Made by a program: the position numbers and the translations under genes. From the NCBI GenBank assembly GCA_948144175.1, contig CANXME010000550.1:27668-91667 (forward strand): DNA of 64,000 nt, given 5' to 3'. This document shows positions 20,685 through 32,330 of the stretch, in pieces (positions within the stretch are counted from its first letter, which is position 1; the number at the start of each line of letters is the position of its first letter). The DNA is from Closterium sp. NIES-65. Its lineage: Eukaryota > Streptophyta > Zygnematophyceae > Desmidiales > Closteriaceae. The notes beneath the pieces are model-generated. The model was not told the origin of the DNA, searched no databases, and saw nothing but the letters and a program-made list of their open reading frames with translations.

Positions 20685-21440
20685 AGACCAGCTACATCTA
20701 CAACAGTTGCCATACCATTTGGCATGCCAACTAGTTTTCTGACTTGGGCATGATAGAACTACTAGAACTGTGCCTGTCCTGCTCTCTCTGCCCCTCTATA
20801 AAACCCCTGATTCACCTTCGATAAAACATGGAAGATGTTCCTCAATCATGTTTAAAGATAAATTCTAACCTTAACAAAACTTTGAACATGACTTCAACAT
20901 GGAATGATTCCAAAGGGTCCACAAAAGCAGACAGTGGGTTTGGATGAGAGGAGGACCATGGGATGAACGGTTCAAGTAGCAAGGGAGGGCAAGTGAAGAA
21001 CAAAGAAACACACAAAGGCATCCAGCGAATCCATGGTCCGCAAGGGCTCAATCAGCGAACGCAAGTACATGGAGCTGCACCTGTTGCCATACCACTTGAC
21101 ATGCCAACTCGTGCTCTCACTTCTGCATGGTAGACCTACTAAAGCTGTGCATGTCCTGCTCTCTTCCTCGTCAGACTTCATCTTTAAAGTGATTTAAACA
21201 TACAACTGTTGCAGCATGGAAATTTATTCCAGATGCAACATCGAAAATGTTCACTTGCCCGATGATCCTTAATTCTTAATCCTGGTGAGTTAACATGGTA
21301 CCATCCTAACATGCCTTCAAGAACTGATGGGCTAATCAAAGCAGACAGTCGGTTTGGAAGAGAGAGGGACAATGGCAAGAGCAGTTAAAGAAGAAAGGGA
21401 ATGCAAGAGAAATACAAAGAAACACGTAGATTGCATGGTG
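20685..21440 (+). repeat. About 375-bp diverged tandem duplication
   Basis: The stretch from about 20685 (GTTGCCATACCATTTGGCATG, GTGCCTGTCCTGCTCTCT, then AAAGCAGACAGTGGGTTTGGA) recurs from about 21065 in the same order (GTTGCCATACCACTTGACATG, GTGCATGTCCTGCTCTCT, AAAGCAGACAGTCGGTTTGGA). Copies differ at many positions. No frame is maintained. Confidence 0.65.
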
Positions 21441-22925
21441 AGCAAGGGTTAGGTCTCCAAAATGCAACAAGGGATTGCAGACGCAGTGCACGCAGAATGG
21501 TGGAGGGAGAGAAGATGTAGAGGCACTCAATTCAAGTCTAGCAAGAGTTGGTGCACACATGGGGGGTGCAAGACCAGCTACAGTTGGTGCTCTCACATTT
21601 CAGTCACCATGCCTTGTTCATCGCAGTCCACATTCTCGGCCAAGCTGCAGTCCCCCCCAGCCACCCACCCAGGGAAAATCGGCCCCCATGCTTGCTGCAA
21701 GTCCAACAGGACTTGCTCTGGCGGCAGATGGTGGGGGAGAGGGGTGTAGGTAGGGAAGAGAAGGACAGAAGGAGGGTGTGGGGCAGGGGACAGAGGAAGG
21801 AAAAATGTATGTCATCACCCGTGTGTCGCACCCTTCTCCTCCTCTCTCACTCATCAGCCTGTGCAGCTGACCACGGAATTGACACCTGCGGTGGTGAAGT
21901 ACCAAGAAACCGTGACACGGAAATTGAAACTGCTGAGTGAAAAGCATCATGCAAATGGGACCATGGGCATGACGTGGTCTCTGATACATCCACTGGTAAT
22001 GATAGTGCCATTGAAGATAGGAGGCATAAACGGGAGAGGGGGTCAAATAAGGGGTATGTATGGCTGGGGATGTGCATTCCCTGAGCTCCATTAGGCACTT
22101 GAGGAAGTGATTTACGTACGGCTGCTATGACTCATGGTGAAGATCCTAGGCACTCGAGCTGCAGCTCTTGCCATTGCTGCATCCAGCAATGGCAGCAAGC
22201 CATCAACACATAGAATTTTCCCCCCATGACTGCTGGAAGTCCAGCCAGCAGAAGTTGCACTGGCTGCAAAGCAGTAGGGGCCGCAATGGAGTAGGGGAAA
22301 AAAATCAAAGGGAGAGGGAGAAACGCCCTGCTTCTGAGGGGGTAAGAAGGAAAAAGAGATGAATCCCTCCCTCTCTCAAACCCTGCACTGGACATTCGAG
22401 CAGACAACTTGAAGTGTGATGGGCAAGCACGCGTAAATTGAGAGGGATTAGGGAATATCGGGGAGATTTCTATCATATTGCGAAACGGCTTGCATGCTGC
22501 TGCATTCTCAAGGTGAAGTTGTCCGCTCAAGCTGCTAAGGATCATGCGTTGGATGAGAATCACGAATTTGAAGAATCATGGATCGTGCCAAATGGCACAT
22601 CCGGTGTGCCCCTTGGCTTTGATAATCCGCTGCCATGCCACGATTGGTGCCACTGAGACTATCTTGTGCATGAGGTTTTGATAACTGGAGCGGCATGAGC
22701 TTGAACAACGAGACACGGGAAACATATCAGGGCACAAAGAAGGGGGGCATAGCAGCTGCTGCAGTTTTCTCCTGCTACTCTCTTCAGAGGAAAATTGGTG
22801 ACAAACCCCTACGAGTGCTGGACAAGTTTGAGGCTGAAACCTGAGCAGATTGAAACTGCTCTACACCCATACCTAAGCAAAGATAGAGGTTGAATCCACT
22901 CTACACACATTTCGACAGGCAAGAA
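21441..22925. other. No gene recognised; low-level internal duplications
   Basis: Short frames only. Segments near 21645-21735 and 22190-22285 share TGCTG(C/G)AAGTCCA(A/G)-type sequence, suggesting a further old duplication. Nothing else stands out. Confidence 0.3.
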
Positions 22926-22929
22926 GGCC

Positions 22930-23253
22930 ATGGACAAGGCAAGGAAGGCAAGGTGTCGGCAGGTTCCAGCCACATCTGAAATGTGCCAACTGTGTGAAGG
23001 AAGCCCCAGCGGGCAGGATAAACTCTTTAAGCACTTGATCTTAAACCTCCATAGAAAACTGCGAGGGCAAGGTAGTATCTGCTACCTAGGCCCTCTAGCT
23101 ACGGTTACGACCGAAGGTGTCTTTGCGTTGTATGATGCACTTTCACCTACAAAAAACATAAATAAAAAGCTTGAACAGACTTTGTTGGTACGTTATTTCT
23201 GTTGGTGTTTCCACTGCTTCGCACTGCCCGTGACACGATCACAGCTGAGCTGA
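22930..23253 (+). CDS. Unrecognised 107-codon frame
   Basis: Starts ATGGACAAGGCAAGG and encodes a basic N-terminus, then TSEMCQLCEGSPSGQDKLFK, which has a CxxC pair and could be a degenerate finger, and a mixed C-terminus without a known motif. No neighbouring exon or promoter is evident. Coding status is uncertain; it may be a transposon fragment. Confidence 0.2.
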   Translation: MDKARKARCRQVPATSEMCQLCEGSPSGQDKLFKHLILNLHRKLRGQGSICYLGPLATVTTEGVFALYDALSPTKNINKKLEQTLLVRYFCWCFHCFALPVTRSQLS

Positions 23254-24735
23254 AATGCGCTCCGCGTCATCGTGGTGACACCTGAGTGTTCCTGCTGGAA
23301 TGCTCCAACTAACGTCACCAAGACTACATAAGACATGAAAGCTATCAGGGCAATAAATACATGAGAGAGGGTGGGGGTCGAGGGCAGGGGGGGCGCCTCG
23401 GGGGACCAACTGAACGCCAACTTTAAGTTCGTCTAGTACTAGAACGAACCTTGGGAGGCTGCAAACGGGACACAGCGGATGGGAGAAACCACAGCGAGAA
23501 ACGTCAGAAAGAAGAGTAAGCGGAGTCGAATGATGCGTCCCGCGCCTTCCGTTGCCATCGTGGTGCGGCAAGCTTCCACTAAACCCTGAATTAGTAGTAA
23601 TTTTAATCGCTTGTGAATCTGTGCGTAATCAGTAGCAGTGGTTCTAAGCGTCAATAGAAACGCGTAAATACTTGTGGACGGTAAATAAAGAAACTACTGT
23701 ATGATGAGAGCCTACTCGTAGAACCTGGAGTGCAGACGACATCAAGTTATGATGAGGAATCCATGAAAGTTAGCTTGAAATGAAGCTAGAGGAAAAGAGA
23801 GTGGCAGGAGGAGGTGAGGGTTGGGGATGAAAGTCCACTTTCTTGCCAAGATCGCTTTGCAATTTCCCATGTGCCTGCGACAGGCCAACATAGCTGACGA
23901 GCGTCAAATTCGCGAGTTGCGGCAAATGCGAAAATATCGTCAAGTTGCCCTGCTCTGGCGAATTCCAAGGCGATACGAGTTTCGGTGGTGGCGTTTTATG
24001 CCAACAGGGCGCGTCGAGCCACCGAAAATCTCGCCAGGTCTGCGAGTCAGAAAGATAGGACAGCGCTCCCTGTTTGACGAACACGACCTCTTCATTCGCT
24101 CGCGCAATAACGGAGCGAAACAAACAAAACCCACACGACTACTACAGCAAATGACGAATGATTCTTCCAGCATACCTTAAGCCTACAAACATGTTTGGAA
24201 AATCGAAATATGGTATAAACGACCCGCGCCTGGTGACATGGTGAGCTCGCCGCTCATTCCGCGACCTACCTTACCGCGACCTAGAACTGTAAAGTGGTCG
24301 CTAGGCTAGTGATAAGGTAGATTTGACATACAGTTGACGGTTCAACAGAATGGGCCTCTAATAGCCATGATTGCTTCATCTGCCCTTCTTCCGTAACTTC
24401 TCTGATGTAATTTCGAAGGATAGTCGAAACCGGAACGTCACTTTGCTGGATACCGTATGAGCTGACTTAGCAATAGCACTAGTAACACTGCTCACCGCAA
24501 TCCCTAATGTTTTCCATGCGATGGCAAGTCGAGCGAGGGTCACGTGCGTCGCTAGCTGCTCCGTGAGCGCCGAGAAATTCCGAATGGCCTACCAGTTGTA
24601 GCGCCACGCGTATTGAGAGAGGCGGCGTCACGAGCATCGCAGGCATCGCAGCGAGTCGAATGGCGTCAATTGACGATCAACGGAACCGTCAGCTTGCCTT
24701 TGCTGAGAATTTTCGAGTCATAATCGTTTCGATGC
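23254..24735. other. No feature recognised
   Basis: Mixed-composition sequence with only short frames on either strand and no repeat structure that I could see. An ATCGCTTGTGAATC motif near 23607 also occurs near 32970, suggesting a shared dispersed repeat. Confidence 0.3.
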
Positions 24736-24739
24736 TGCT

Positions 24740-24970
24740 TGGGGGGATTGTGTTCCCCCCTCTTTGCTCCTCTTCCCATGCATGTTCCCCCTGCTTCGCA
24801 CCAACGTTTGCTGTTTCATTCTGTGCTTTGTTGTGCGTTCCATTTCTTATGTACCCTGCTCTCCTCCTCCCCCTCCCCTTCTCCCTGTTTCCCCTTTCTT
24901 TCCCCTCCAATCCACCTGCCTTCCCGCCTCCTCATTTCTTCTCCCCACTCCCTCCCCCCTCCTTCATGCG
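24740..24970 (+). repeat. Pyrimidine-rich tract
   Basis: Long C/T-rich sequence (CTCCTCCCCCTCCCC-type). It gives serine/proline-rich frames that are compositional. It may form triplex DNA or act as a splice-acceptor-like tract. No gene. Confidence 0.5.
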
Positions 24971-25257
24971 ACCTGCCATCCTCTCACGGGCCACGACAAC
25001 CTGCTGGAGAGGATGGCAGGATTGCAGGATGGCAGGGCGACAGGGCGGCAGCCATGCACCACTCGCGTTTGCAGTGGGTCCGCGCAGCCATGTCGATCAG
25101 AAAACCATGTCGTCGCCTTAGCAACTGACCAGACGGCCTTAGCGTTCTGTCAAGTGGCCGTCGGCATTGCCTTCCTCATCGTCACTTTCAGCACTGGTGG
25201 GAGAATTGACTTCTCCCGACCTCCTCCTCTCCCCTGCTCTTCAAGGAAGCGCGTTCT

Positions 25258-25815
25258 CCCGCGGTTAGATGACTGACGCCTTCCTCGAGGTGGGTGAGAG
25301 GGTTGGGGAGAGGTGGGCGCGGGAGAGGGGAGTTGTGGGTGCGGGGATAGGGCTGGGGGGTAGTTGGGAAGGGGCTGGGAGATGGTTAGTCGTGGAGGGG
25401 GGTGGGGGTGGGGATGGGGGAGGGGGGGAGGGGGGGGGGGGTGAGGGGGCATGGAGAACGAAAGAGGGTGTTCCCGCGACGAGATCGGACGGCTTCCTCG
25501 AGGTGCGGGAAAGGGGCGGGGAAGGGGTGGGCGTGGGGGAGGGGAGATGTGGGGGCAGGGAGAGGGCTGGTGGCTGGGAGTGGGCTAGGAGAGGGGAGAG
25601 GGGGGGAACAAGAGGGGAGGGGGAGAGTAGGGAGAGGGGTGGAAGGCATGGACAAAGAAATCGGGTGCGTTCGCAACAAGATTGCAGACGCATTCCTCGA
25701 GGTGCGCCGCGGGAGAGGGGGGGAAGGAGGGGAGGGGGGGGGGGGGGGGGGGGGAGGTGGGAGTGTTGGGTTGGTTGGTGATGAAAGTGAGAGGGTTGTG
25801 CAGCGAGGAGAAATG
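25258..25815 (+). repeat. G-rich tracts separating three copies of an exon-like motif
   Basis: Three related motifs, GACTGACGCCTTCCTCGAG (near 25270), GATCGGACGGCTTCCTCGAG (near 25483) and GATTGCAGACGCATTCCTCGAG (near 25680), are each followed by GGTG and a long G-rich, C-poor tract (25290-25450, 25510-25640, 25715-25765 including a run of 20 or more G). The spacing is about 200 bp. The G tracts have many GGG runs and could form G-quadruplexes. The motif looks like a duplicated exon end plus donor, but no full gene could be built. Confidence 0.5.
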
Positions 25816-26014
25816 AGTGACGACGGGGATTGCTAGCAGTCGTTTTTCGCTCGAGTCCCAACCCAACCCCTCTCACTTCTCCACTCTCCGCCACCCGTGC
25901 TACATTTATCGCTCAAGTGTGCACACATTGTGCGACATCCCCAAACCTTGGTCTCCCTGCCTGTTCCCCTCTGCGCCATTCCCACTCTTTCCGCCTTCCT
26001 GAAGGTGCACCGGG

Positions 26015-26510
26015 GAAGATGTGTGAGGACTTGTGCCAGCAGTAGCAGACGGCATGTTGCTGCGCAAGCTTGGTTTGGGTTGTCTCAAAGCAACCAGGCC
26101 TTTTCTCTCCCCTCTGTGCCTGCCTGACAACCTCCGTCACCCTGCCCCTCCGTGTTCCCGTCTCCAACCCCCCCCCCCCCCCCCCCCCCCCGCTGCAGGT
26201 GTGTGTGTGAGTGTGTGTGTGAGGGCTGTGTGCCAGCAGACTGCATGGTGTTGTGCAAGCTGGTGTCGAGTCGTCCCCTCCTCCCCCCCAAACGCCCCCC
26301 CCCCCCCCCCTCTTCTGCCCCCTTTCACCCCCGCCAAGTGTGTGAGGAGGACCATATACCAGCAGTAGCAGATCGCATGGTGCTGTGCAAGCTGGTTTCA
26401 AGTTGACCCCTCCTCCCACCGCTTCCCCCTTTCTCCCCCCGCCAGGTGTGTGAGGACGTGTACCAGCAGACCGCATCATGGTGCTGCGTAAGCTCGCGCA
26501 GGACATGCGC
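26015..26510 (+). repeat. Four copies of an exon-like motif separated by C/T tracts
   Basis: Near 26020-26065, 26218-26262, 26339-26397 and 26443-26506 the sequence reads approximately TGTGAGGAC-TGTACCAGCAG(TAG)CAGACCGCATGGTGCTGCGCAAGCT with substitutions. The spacers are C-runs and C/T-rich, ending in CCGCCAG just before the last copy. The last copy continues as an open frame MVLRKLAQDMREWIHRR and a GTGAGC donor-like site (26528). This resembles a short exon with its acceptor tract duplicated four times. The encoded protein is not recognised. Confidence 0.45.
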
Positions 26511-26579
26511 GAGTGGATACACCGGCGGGTGAGCCATGGGATAAGGGGTGATTGTTATGGGATGGTGCCGGTAAGCAAT

Positions 26580-27125
26580 GGGGGGGGCCGCGAGGAGGGG
26601 AGAAGGGGGATTAGAAAAGACCGAGGGATAGAGGGTGCTGGCACAGGACATGCGCGAGTGGCCGGCCTGCGGGTGGGCGAGAGGGGCAGAGAAGGGGGGG
26701 AGGGAATACGGGGGATATGGAAGGAAGGGTTAAGAGGCGATGGGGGGAAGAAGATGGCAAGGGTTCAGGAACGTGAGGTCTATGAAGCAGGATGTAGGGG
26801 CTCTCTCCTCTGCTCTTTGTCACCCCATTCTTCCCCTAACCCTCCCCCCCTCCCCCTGCACGCCTCTTTCCAACGCCTCTTCCCCACTCCTCTCGCCCAC
26901 ACCACTCCACCACACCTACTCCCCACTCCCTCTCTCCTACCCCTCTCCCCCACGCCTTTCCCCCACGCATTTCCCTCACCCCTCTCTCCCACCTCTTTCC
27001 CCCATGCATTTTCCTCACCCCCCTCTCCCCCCCCCACCCCTTTCCCCCACGCATTTTGCTCACCCCATTCCCCCACCCACCCCCTTCCCCCACGCAATTT
27101 TCTCACCCCTCTCCCCGTTCAAGAG
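26580..27125 (+). other. Purine-rich then pyrimidine-rich low-complexity block
   Basis: 26580-26770 is G/A-rich; 26815-27118 is C/T-rich with a roughly 22-24-bp repeating element around CCCCCACGCATTT(T/C)CCTCACCCC. No gene is supported. Confidence 0.45.
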
Positions 27126-27134
27126 GATGCTGAT

Positions 27135-27420
27135 TTAAGAGTGAAGGTTGGAGAGTGCAGGAGGGTCTTGCTGCTGTAGTACAAAAGCCTGCCAGAAGTC
27201 TTGGGTTCCTATTGGGCTGCCAAGCACTTTGACGCCTCCATCGCCTAGAGGCGGGAGGCTGGTGATGTTGGCAGCCCCTCCGGCCGAGACCCAGTGGGTC
27301 ACTTTGGCGGACACTTTTGGAGCTGAGAAGGGTGTGTGCAGGGTTCTGGCGCAGGAGCAAGTGGGGAGGGCTGCCTGTACGTGTTGATGATGTACGGTGA
27401 GGAACCTTGGAGAGCTAAGT
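27135..27420 (-). pseudogene. Probable LINE reverse-transcriptase remnant
   Basis: Minus-strand frame with ITSLPPLGDGGVKVLGSPIG followed by TQDFWQAFVLQQ. The GVKVLGSPIGT...F pattern resembles the conserved segment after the RT core in plant and algal LINE-type reverse transcriptases (G-hydrophobic-VLG-PIG). No RT active site (YADD) or endonuclease is found nearby, so it is a short decayed fragment. Confidence 0.45.
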
Positions 27421-27599
27421 TCCGTTGGGGTCTCCAATATGCCATGCGCCCAACGGAGTCTACAGGTTACCTGCAGCTGCTCGTCTCTGTTGCTGGTCTG
27501 TGTGTGCCCATCGCACCCAGCTCGCCAAGAAGACCTCTTTCTCTCAGAGCTTGAGGAAGGGCCCGCATGGTTCGGGCTCACACCATGATCACATCAGAT

Positions 27600-28550
27600 A
27601 ACCACCTCAGTATCCCATGATCTCATCACCCCAAGATCGCATCCACCCCATGGCAGAGCACCGTGGCAGGGTGCACTAGGTGTGCTGAGTGCAGCCGTCA
27701 CTATCCCTTCCCCTTACACTTTCCCATTTCCACCCCTTTCTCCCTTTCCCTCCTGTAGCCCCTCCGATTCTCCATCCCGATTGCCATCCGCACCTCTCCA
27801 GGTGAACACAGTGCAGCAAGCAGCGTCCATCACACTGCTCCAATCCGCCTATCCTGCATCACCTCATTGCTCTCTCTTGCTCCCTCTCACCACCCTTCTC
27901 CCCTATCACCCACCAGTGTGCATAGTCCTGTCAGTAGCATCCACCCCCTGCCATCTCTACACCCACACATTGATCAGCAAGCCCTCATCTCTACACTGAG
28001 GTGAGTAGTGCGTTGTATCGAACCTGCTTCTACCGAAACGGGTCTCTCCTCTAATTTGTGATCTGGCTTGCTGCCACTGCCATTGGCAACTCATCATCTC
28101 TCGTGTCCACCCATCAATTTGGAGGAGTCAGTCTCATGGTCTTATTGCTTCATCACACGTTCACCCCATCCACACAGCACCATCCCCATTACCCCATCAA
28201 CCAATCAGACCATCACCTCTTCACCCAACCAGCTCTTTGCCTCATCATCCCATCACCCCATCACCCCATCCCATGATTGGTGGGGCGCATGGTGCAGGCC
28301 GGTGGTACGGGTTGGTGGTTTGCCGTCCACAAAAGTGAGGAGCTGCCCTTGATCTCCCCTACCTTTCCATTTTCCCTTCAATCCCAACAGTCCCTATTTT
28401 GCAGGCGCAGAGCCAACATCGCCAGCGTTAGAGCAGTGAGCTGTCTCAACAGTGGACTGGCTCATTCCAATTGGGCGCCTTTCCACCAGGCACTGAGCTC
28501 TGCTAGTTCTCAGCCTTCATCCTCCCTGCCTGCCCTGCCTTCCCTTCCTT
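27600..28550. other. No gene recognised; CATCACCCCAT-rich stretch
   Basis: Contains short CCCATCACC-type tandem runs (27600-27660, 28180-28275) and C/T-rich blocks that precede AG dinucleotides. No protein similarity is visible. Confidence 0.3.
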
Positions 28551-28590
28551 CCCTTACCACCCTCGACTACCATTACCAACCCCTACTCTG

Positions 28591-28764
28591 CAGGCAGTAC
28601 CCGGCAGGTGCAAGGCCAAGATCCCCACTCTCATCACCGTCGCCTTCATTGAAACCTTGGGGACCTCTGGCACTTGGCTTTGCCTCGTCCCAGCCTTCAC
28701 CATCCTCGCCCTCGCAATAGAGAGCAGCTCATTGCTCAACGATGTTGATTTCTGATTTCCGCGA
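28591..28764 (+). CDS. Possible exon of an unknown membrane protein
   Basis: After a C/T-rich tract ending TCTGCAG, a frame reads AVPGRCKAKIPTLITVAFIE, then TLGTSGTWLCLVPAFTILAL and a stop at about 28764. It could be a terminal exon with one hydrophobic segment. Family and partner exons are not identified. Weak evidence. Confidence 0.2.
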
Positions 28765-29945
28765 TTTGTCATTGCGTGGATGCTGCTGAATGGAAGTCTG
28801 CTGCTGCTGCTCTCCAAGGGTGGCGGCATGATCTTGTCCTTCCTTGCCCATTGATCCCCATTTTGAGAGTGTCAAGTCGTTCTACTTCTAAACAGCAGCT
28901 GGCTAGTTATGTTGCCCAGGAGTGACGGCATGTTCCTGTTATTATTACCCACGGATCCCTCCGACATTTGACCATCTGGCATCAATGCAAGAACTTCTCT
29001 TTGGTGTACCGATGCAAGGAGGGGAAACAGATGAAGGTGAAATGGAACACAACTAGAGGGGATGGATCCTCACCTGACTGCCTCCCACCGACGCCACCAC
29101 CAACCCCACCAGCAACCGAGGGGAAAGGGTGGACTCGTTTGCAGCGGACCTGGCTATATGCATTTGGTCAATCTGATAAGCACTTGAGATAATTGGTAAC
29201 TTCATTCAAACTAGCCCAATTTTGCATATTTGGCAAGTAAGCAGTGCAGATATAACTTGGGGCAAACAGAGAAAAAAGGGTATCACTTTTTGAACTTAAA
29301 AAGGTCCTCATTAGACCAGGGGGACTCACTTTCCAGTTATATCCAGAAAAACAGCCGCATCTTGTCTAGGTTGCGGAACCTGCCATTCTGATTTGATCAA
29401 CGGAACTCATGCTGGTGGATAGCAGCACATGTGAGGATAAGCTGGAGTCTGGGGTGCCGCGGTGAGAGAGAGGATACGCGGGGGAGCGATGATACGCTGG
29501 GGGGCGGACGACTAGAGCGAGGCGGGGTGGTGCAGCAGCTAAAGTTGCTCGGAGGGCCTGCCCGGGTGGTGAGGGAGGAGCTCATCAGTGAGCTTTTGCA
29601 CCCGATGGCCTTCAGACGACTTTTGAGTCGACTCAAAAGACAGCTAGAGTTGGTCCGAGGGCCTGCCCCCGGGTGGTGAGGGAGGAGCTCATCACTGAGC
29701 GCGTGCACCTGATGGCCTTCAGACTCACGTGCCTTGTTGCGCGACAGCCTGCCACACAGCACACACATGCACACGCATGCACACACACGCACGCGCGCAC
29801 GAGCGCACACGCGCACACACAGACACACGCGCACGCACGCACGCACGCACTCGTACACACACACACACAAACAACCCCCCCCCCCCCCCACTCCCCCCTC
29901 CCCCTCCCCCTCTCCCCCCCCCCCTCCTCCCACACCCACACCCAC
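28765..29945. other. No gene; CA/CG dinucleotide and C-rich tracts near the right end
   Basis: 29750-29870 is an alternating purine/pyrimidine ACAC/ACGC tract (possible Z-DNA), followed by a C-run and C/T tract to about 29935. This lies just beyond the donor of the last translocator exon (minus strand). A near-duplicate pair GGTCCGAGGGCCTGCCC...GAGGGAGGAGCTCATCA(C/G)TGAGC occurs at about 29549-29600 and 29651-29705. The missing C-terminal exon of the translocator was not found here. Confidence 0.35.
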
Positions 29946-30419
29946 CCACCATGCAGAAGGCGAGGACGCCCCCCACGGGCATGACGGCGAGGGTCCAGAG
30001 GGCGTGAGGCCACGTGTCAAAGTAGGGCAAGGAGGCGAGCGAGGACCACGGCTCGTGCAGCAGCGAGAAGATGCCGCACACAAGCGCCATCACGGGCGCC
30101 AGATACTGCAGCAACGTGAGCAAGGTTGGTGGGAGGCAAGGGGAACTAGGAGGACTGGGAAGGAGATAGTGGCATGAGGATGGCGTGACCATAGCAAATA
30201 TGCGAGGAAGGGTGAGAAACCGGAGGATTGTGGCGTGTGGGAGAGCAAGCACAGCACACAGGCACTGTGGAGCTGGGGCTGCACCCGGCAATATGAGGTG
30301 AGTGAGGAGGAAGGGGCAACGCGACAGATGCTTACCAAGTGTGTCCCTCTGTCACCAGTAGAAGCGACGACAGCATGGTGAGATGGTGAGTAGATGTTGT
30401 GAACGTAAAGGGTAAACAG

Positions 30420-30540
30420 GAGACGAAAAGAGTGGGTTAGTCGGTTGATGCAGCAGCACACATAGCAGCACAACAGCAGCACAGCAGCACACAGTAGCAC
30501 AGCAGCACACAGCAGCACACAGCAGCAGTGAGCAGCAGCT
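30420..30540 (+). repeat. CAGCA(C/G)A microsatellite inside the translocator intron
   Basis: Irregular AGCAGCACA repeats immediately next to the GTAAGC donor of exon 30544-30644 (minus strand). The repeat starts within about 10 bases of the splice site. Confidence 0.6.
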
Positions 30541-31889
30541 TACCTGGAGGAGCACTTGCAGCAGCACCCATCGGAGACCCGCCATGAATGAGGCCAGCAT
30601 GACGAGGATGAAGCCCAGCAGCTCAAACTCCGTCTCCCCCACCACTGGGAGCACCACACGCCACTCGAGGGCACACCACACGGAATGTCAAAAGCGCGAA
30701 TTAAGTCAAAGAACTCTGCTCGACGCCCATGTATAAATCAGGCGTTGCGTTGCAATGCTGATTGGGGGGTGGAGCGCACGGAAATGGTAGTGATACAAGA
30801 GGAAAACTGAGGCACGGTAGAAAAAAATGTTGGATGGTCATCGAATTACCCTCCCAGCCCCCTCCCCCTTCCGTTCTCCCTTCCGTTCCCCCTCGCCCCC
30901 CCCTCCCCACCCTATGCCGAGCACGCCGACGGAGATGATGAGCCTGGTGCCCACCCATGCTTCTACTCTATGCATCGCAACGTGCTGTGTGTGTGGAGCG
31001 CACCCAAGTTTGAGTGCCACACTGGACCTTTTCTGCAACGGATAAGATATCACAAACACTTTTGAGTACACCCACGCTTGAGCAAACCCCCGTAAGCGGA
31101 TCATTTTGACCAAGGAGACTGCAGTGAATGAAGCGGATAAGATATCGCACAGTGACGACGAGGGAGAATAAGGGCGGGACAGCGTACCATGGAGTAGAAG
31201 GTGCGGGTGACGAGCGCGAGGGAGAAGCTGGAGAGGGCAATGTCAAGCGATGTGGCCACTGCCGTGGGCACCACTGCATGCACGGGGCAGAGCACACAGG
31301 GCACAGGCCAACACACGTTTAAACAAGTAAGCATCCATTAGAAAGCCGCCTGAACCGAACCAGCCTCAATGGACAAGTTGCAGAACGTGCAAGCACGAGT
31401 TCCTGAGCGCGCCCATCCCCATTCTCAATCCCTCCCTCCCACCCACACGGCGAACCTCGCACGAAGTAGTCGCGCCAGGAGATGGGGGAGGCGGGCAGCC
31501 ACAAGTGGCAGCAGAGGTGACTTTTGAGGCTACTCAAAAGTCAGTTGACTAGAAACACTTTTGAGTCAACTCATCAAGTTACCTCGCACCACGTGACCGA
31601 TCAGTACCTTGTTGTACCTGCCCACCCACCCACGGCCACCACCGCCCCGCCACCCACCCACCCACCCATCCATTCACCACCGCCCCGCCCGTGCGTACAT
31701 GCATGGCGATGCGATAGTGCAATGCATAGCGGGAGTGCACAGGTACAGCAGGGGGCGATAAAGGGTTGCTTGCAAGGGGAGATAGGAACGGGCGAAAGGG
31801 CCCTTTAGATGGATGGCCAGCCCAGTGAGCAATTTGATCACGCCCTGGGGGAGTGGCAACTACAGGGAGGGTGGCTACACAGGAAAAGC

Positions 31890-32330
31890 GACATGCTTAC
31901 AGGGAGCGCGGCATGCTACAGCGCCATGCTTAGAGCAGCATGCTTACAGGGAGCGCGGCATGCTACAGCGCCATGCTTAGAGCAGCATGCTTACAGGGAG
32001 CGCGGCATGCTACAGCGCCATGCTTAGAGCAGCATGCTTACAGGAAGCGCGGCATGCTACAGCGCCATGCTTAGAGCAGCATGCTTACAGGGAGCACGGC
32101 ATGCTACAGCGCCATGCTTAGAGCAGCATGCTTACAGGGAGCGCGGCATGCTACAGCGCCATGCTTAGAGCAGCATGCTTACAGGGAGCGCGGCATGCTA
32201 CAGCGCCATGCTTAGAGCAGCATGCTTACAGGGAGCACGGCATGCTACAGCGCCATGCTTAGAGCAGCATGCTTGCAGGGAGCGCGGCATGCTACAGCGC
32301 CATGCTTAGAGCAGCATGCTTACAGGGAGA
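31890..32330 (+). repeat. 47-bp minisatellite filling intron 1 of the translocator
   Basis: About nine copies of a 47-bp unit containing CATGCTTACAGGGAGCGCGG and CATGCTACAGCGCCATGC, with very few substitutions. On the coding (minus) strand each unit holds GCGCTCCCT-GTAAGC, a copy of the exon 1 end and 5' splice site (GCTCTCCCT-GTAAGC at 32318-32331). Confidence 0.85.
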
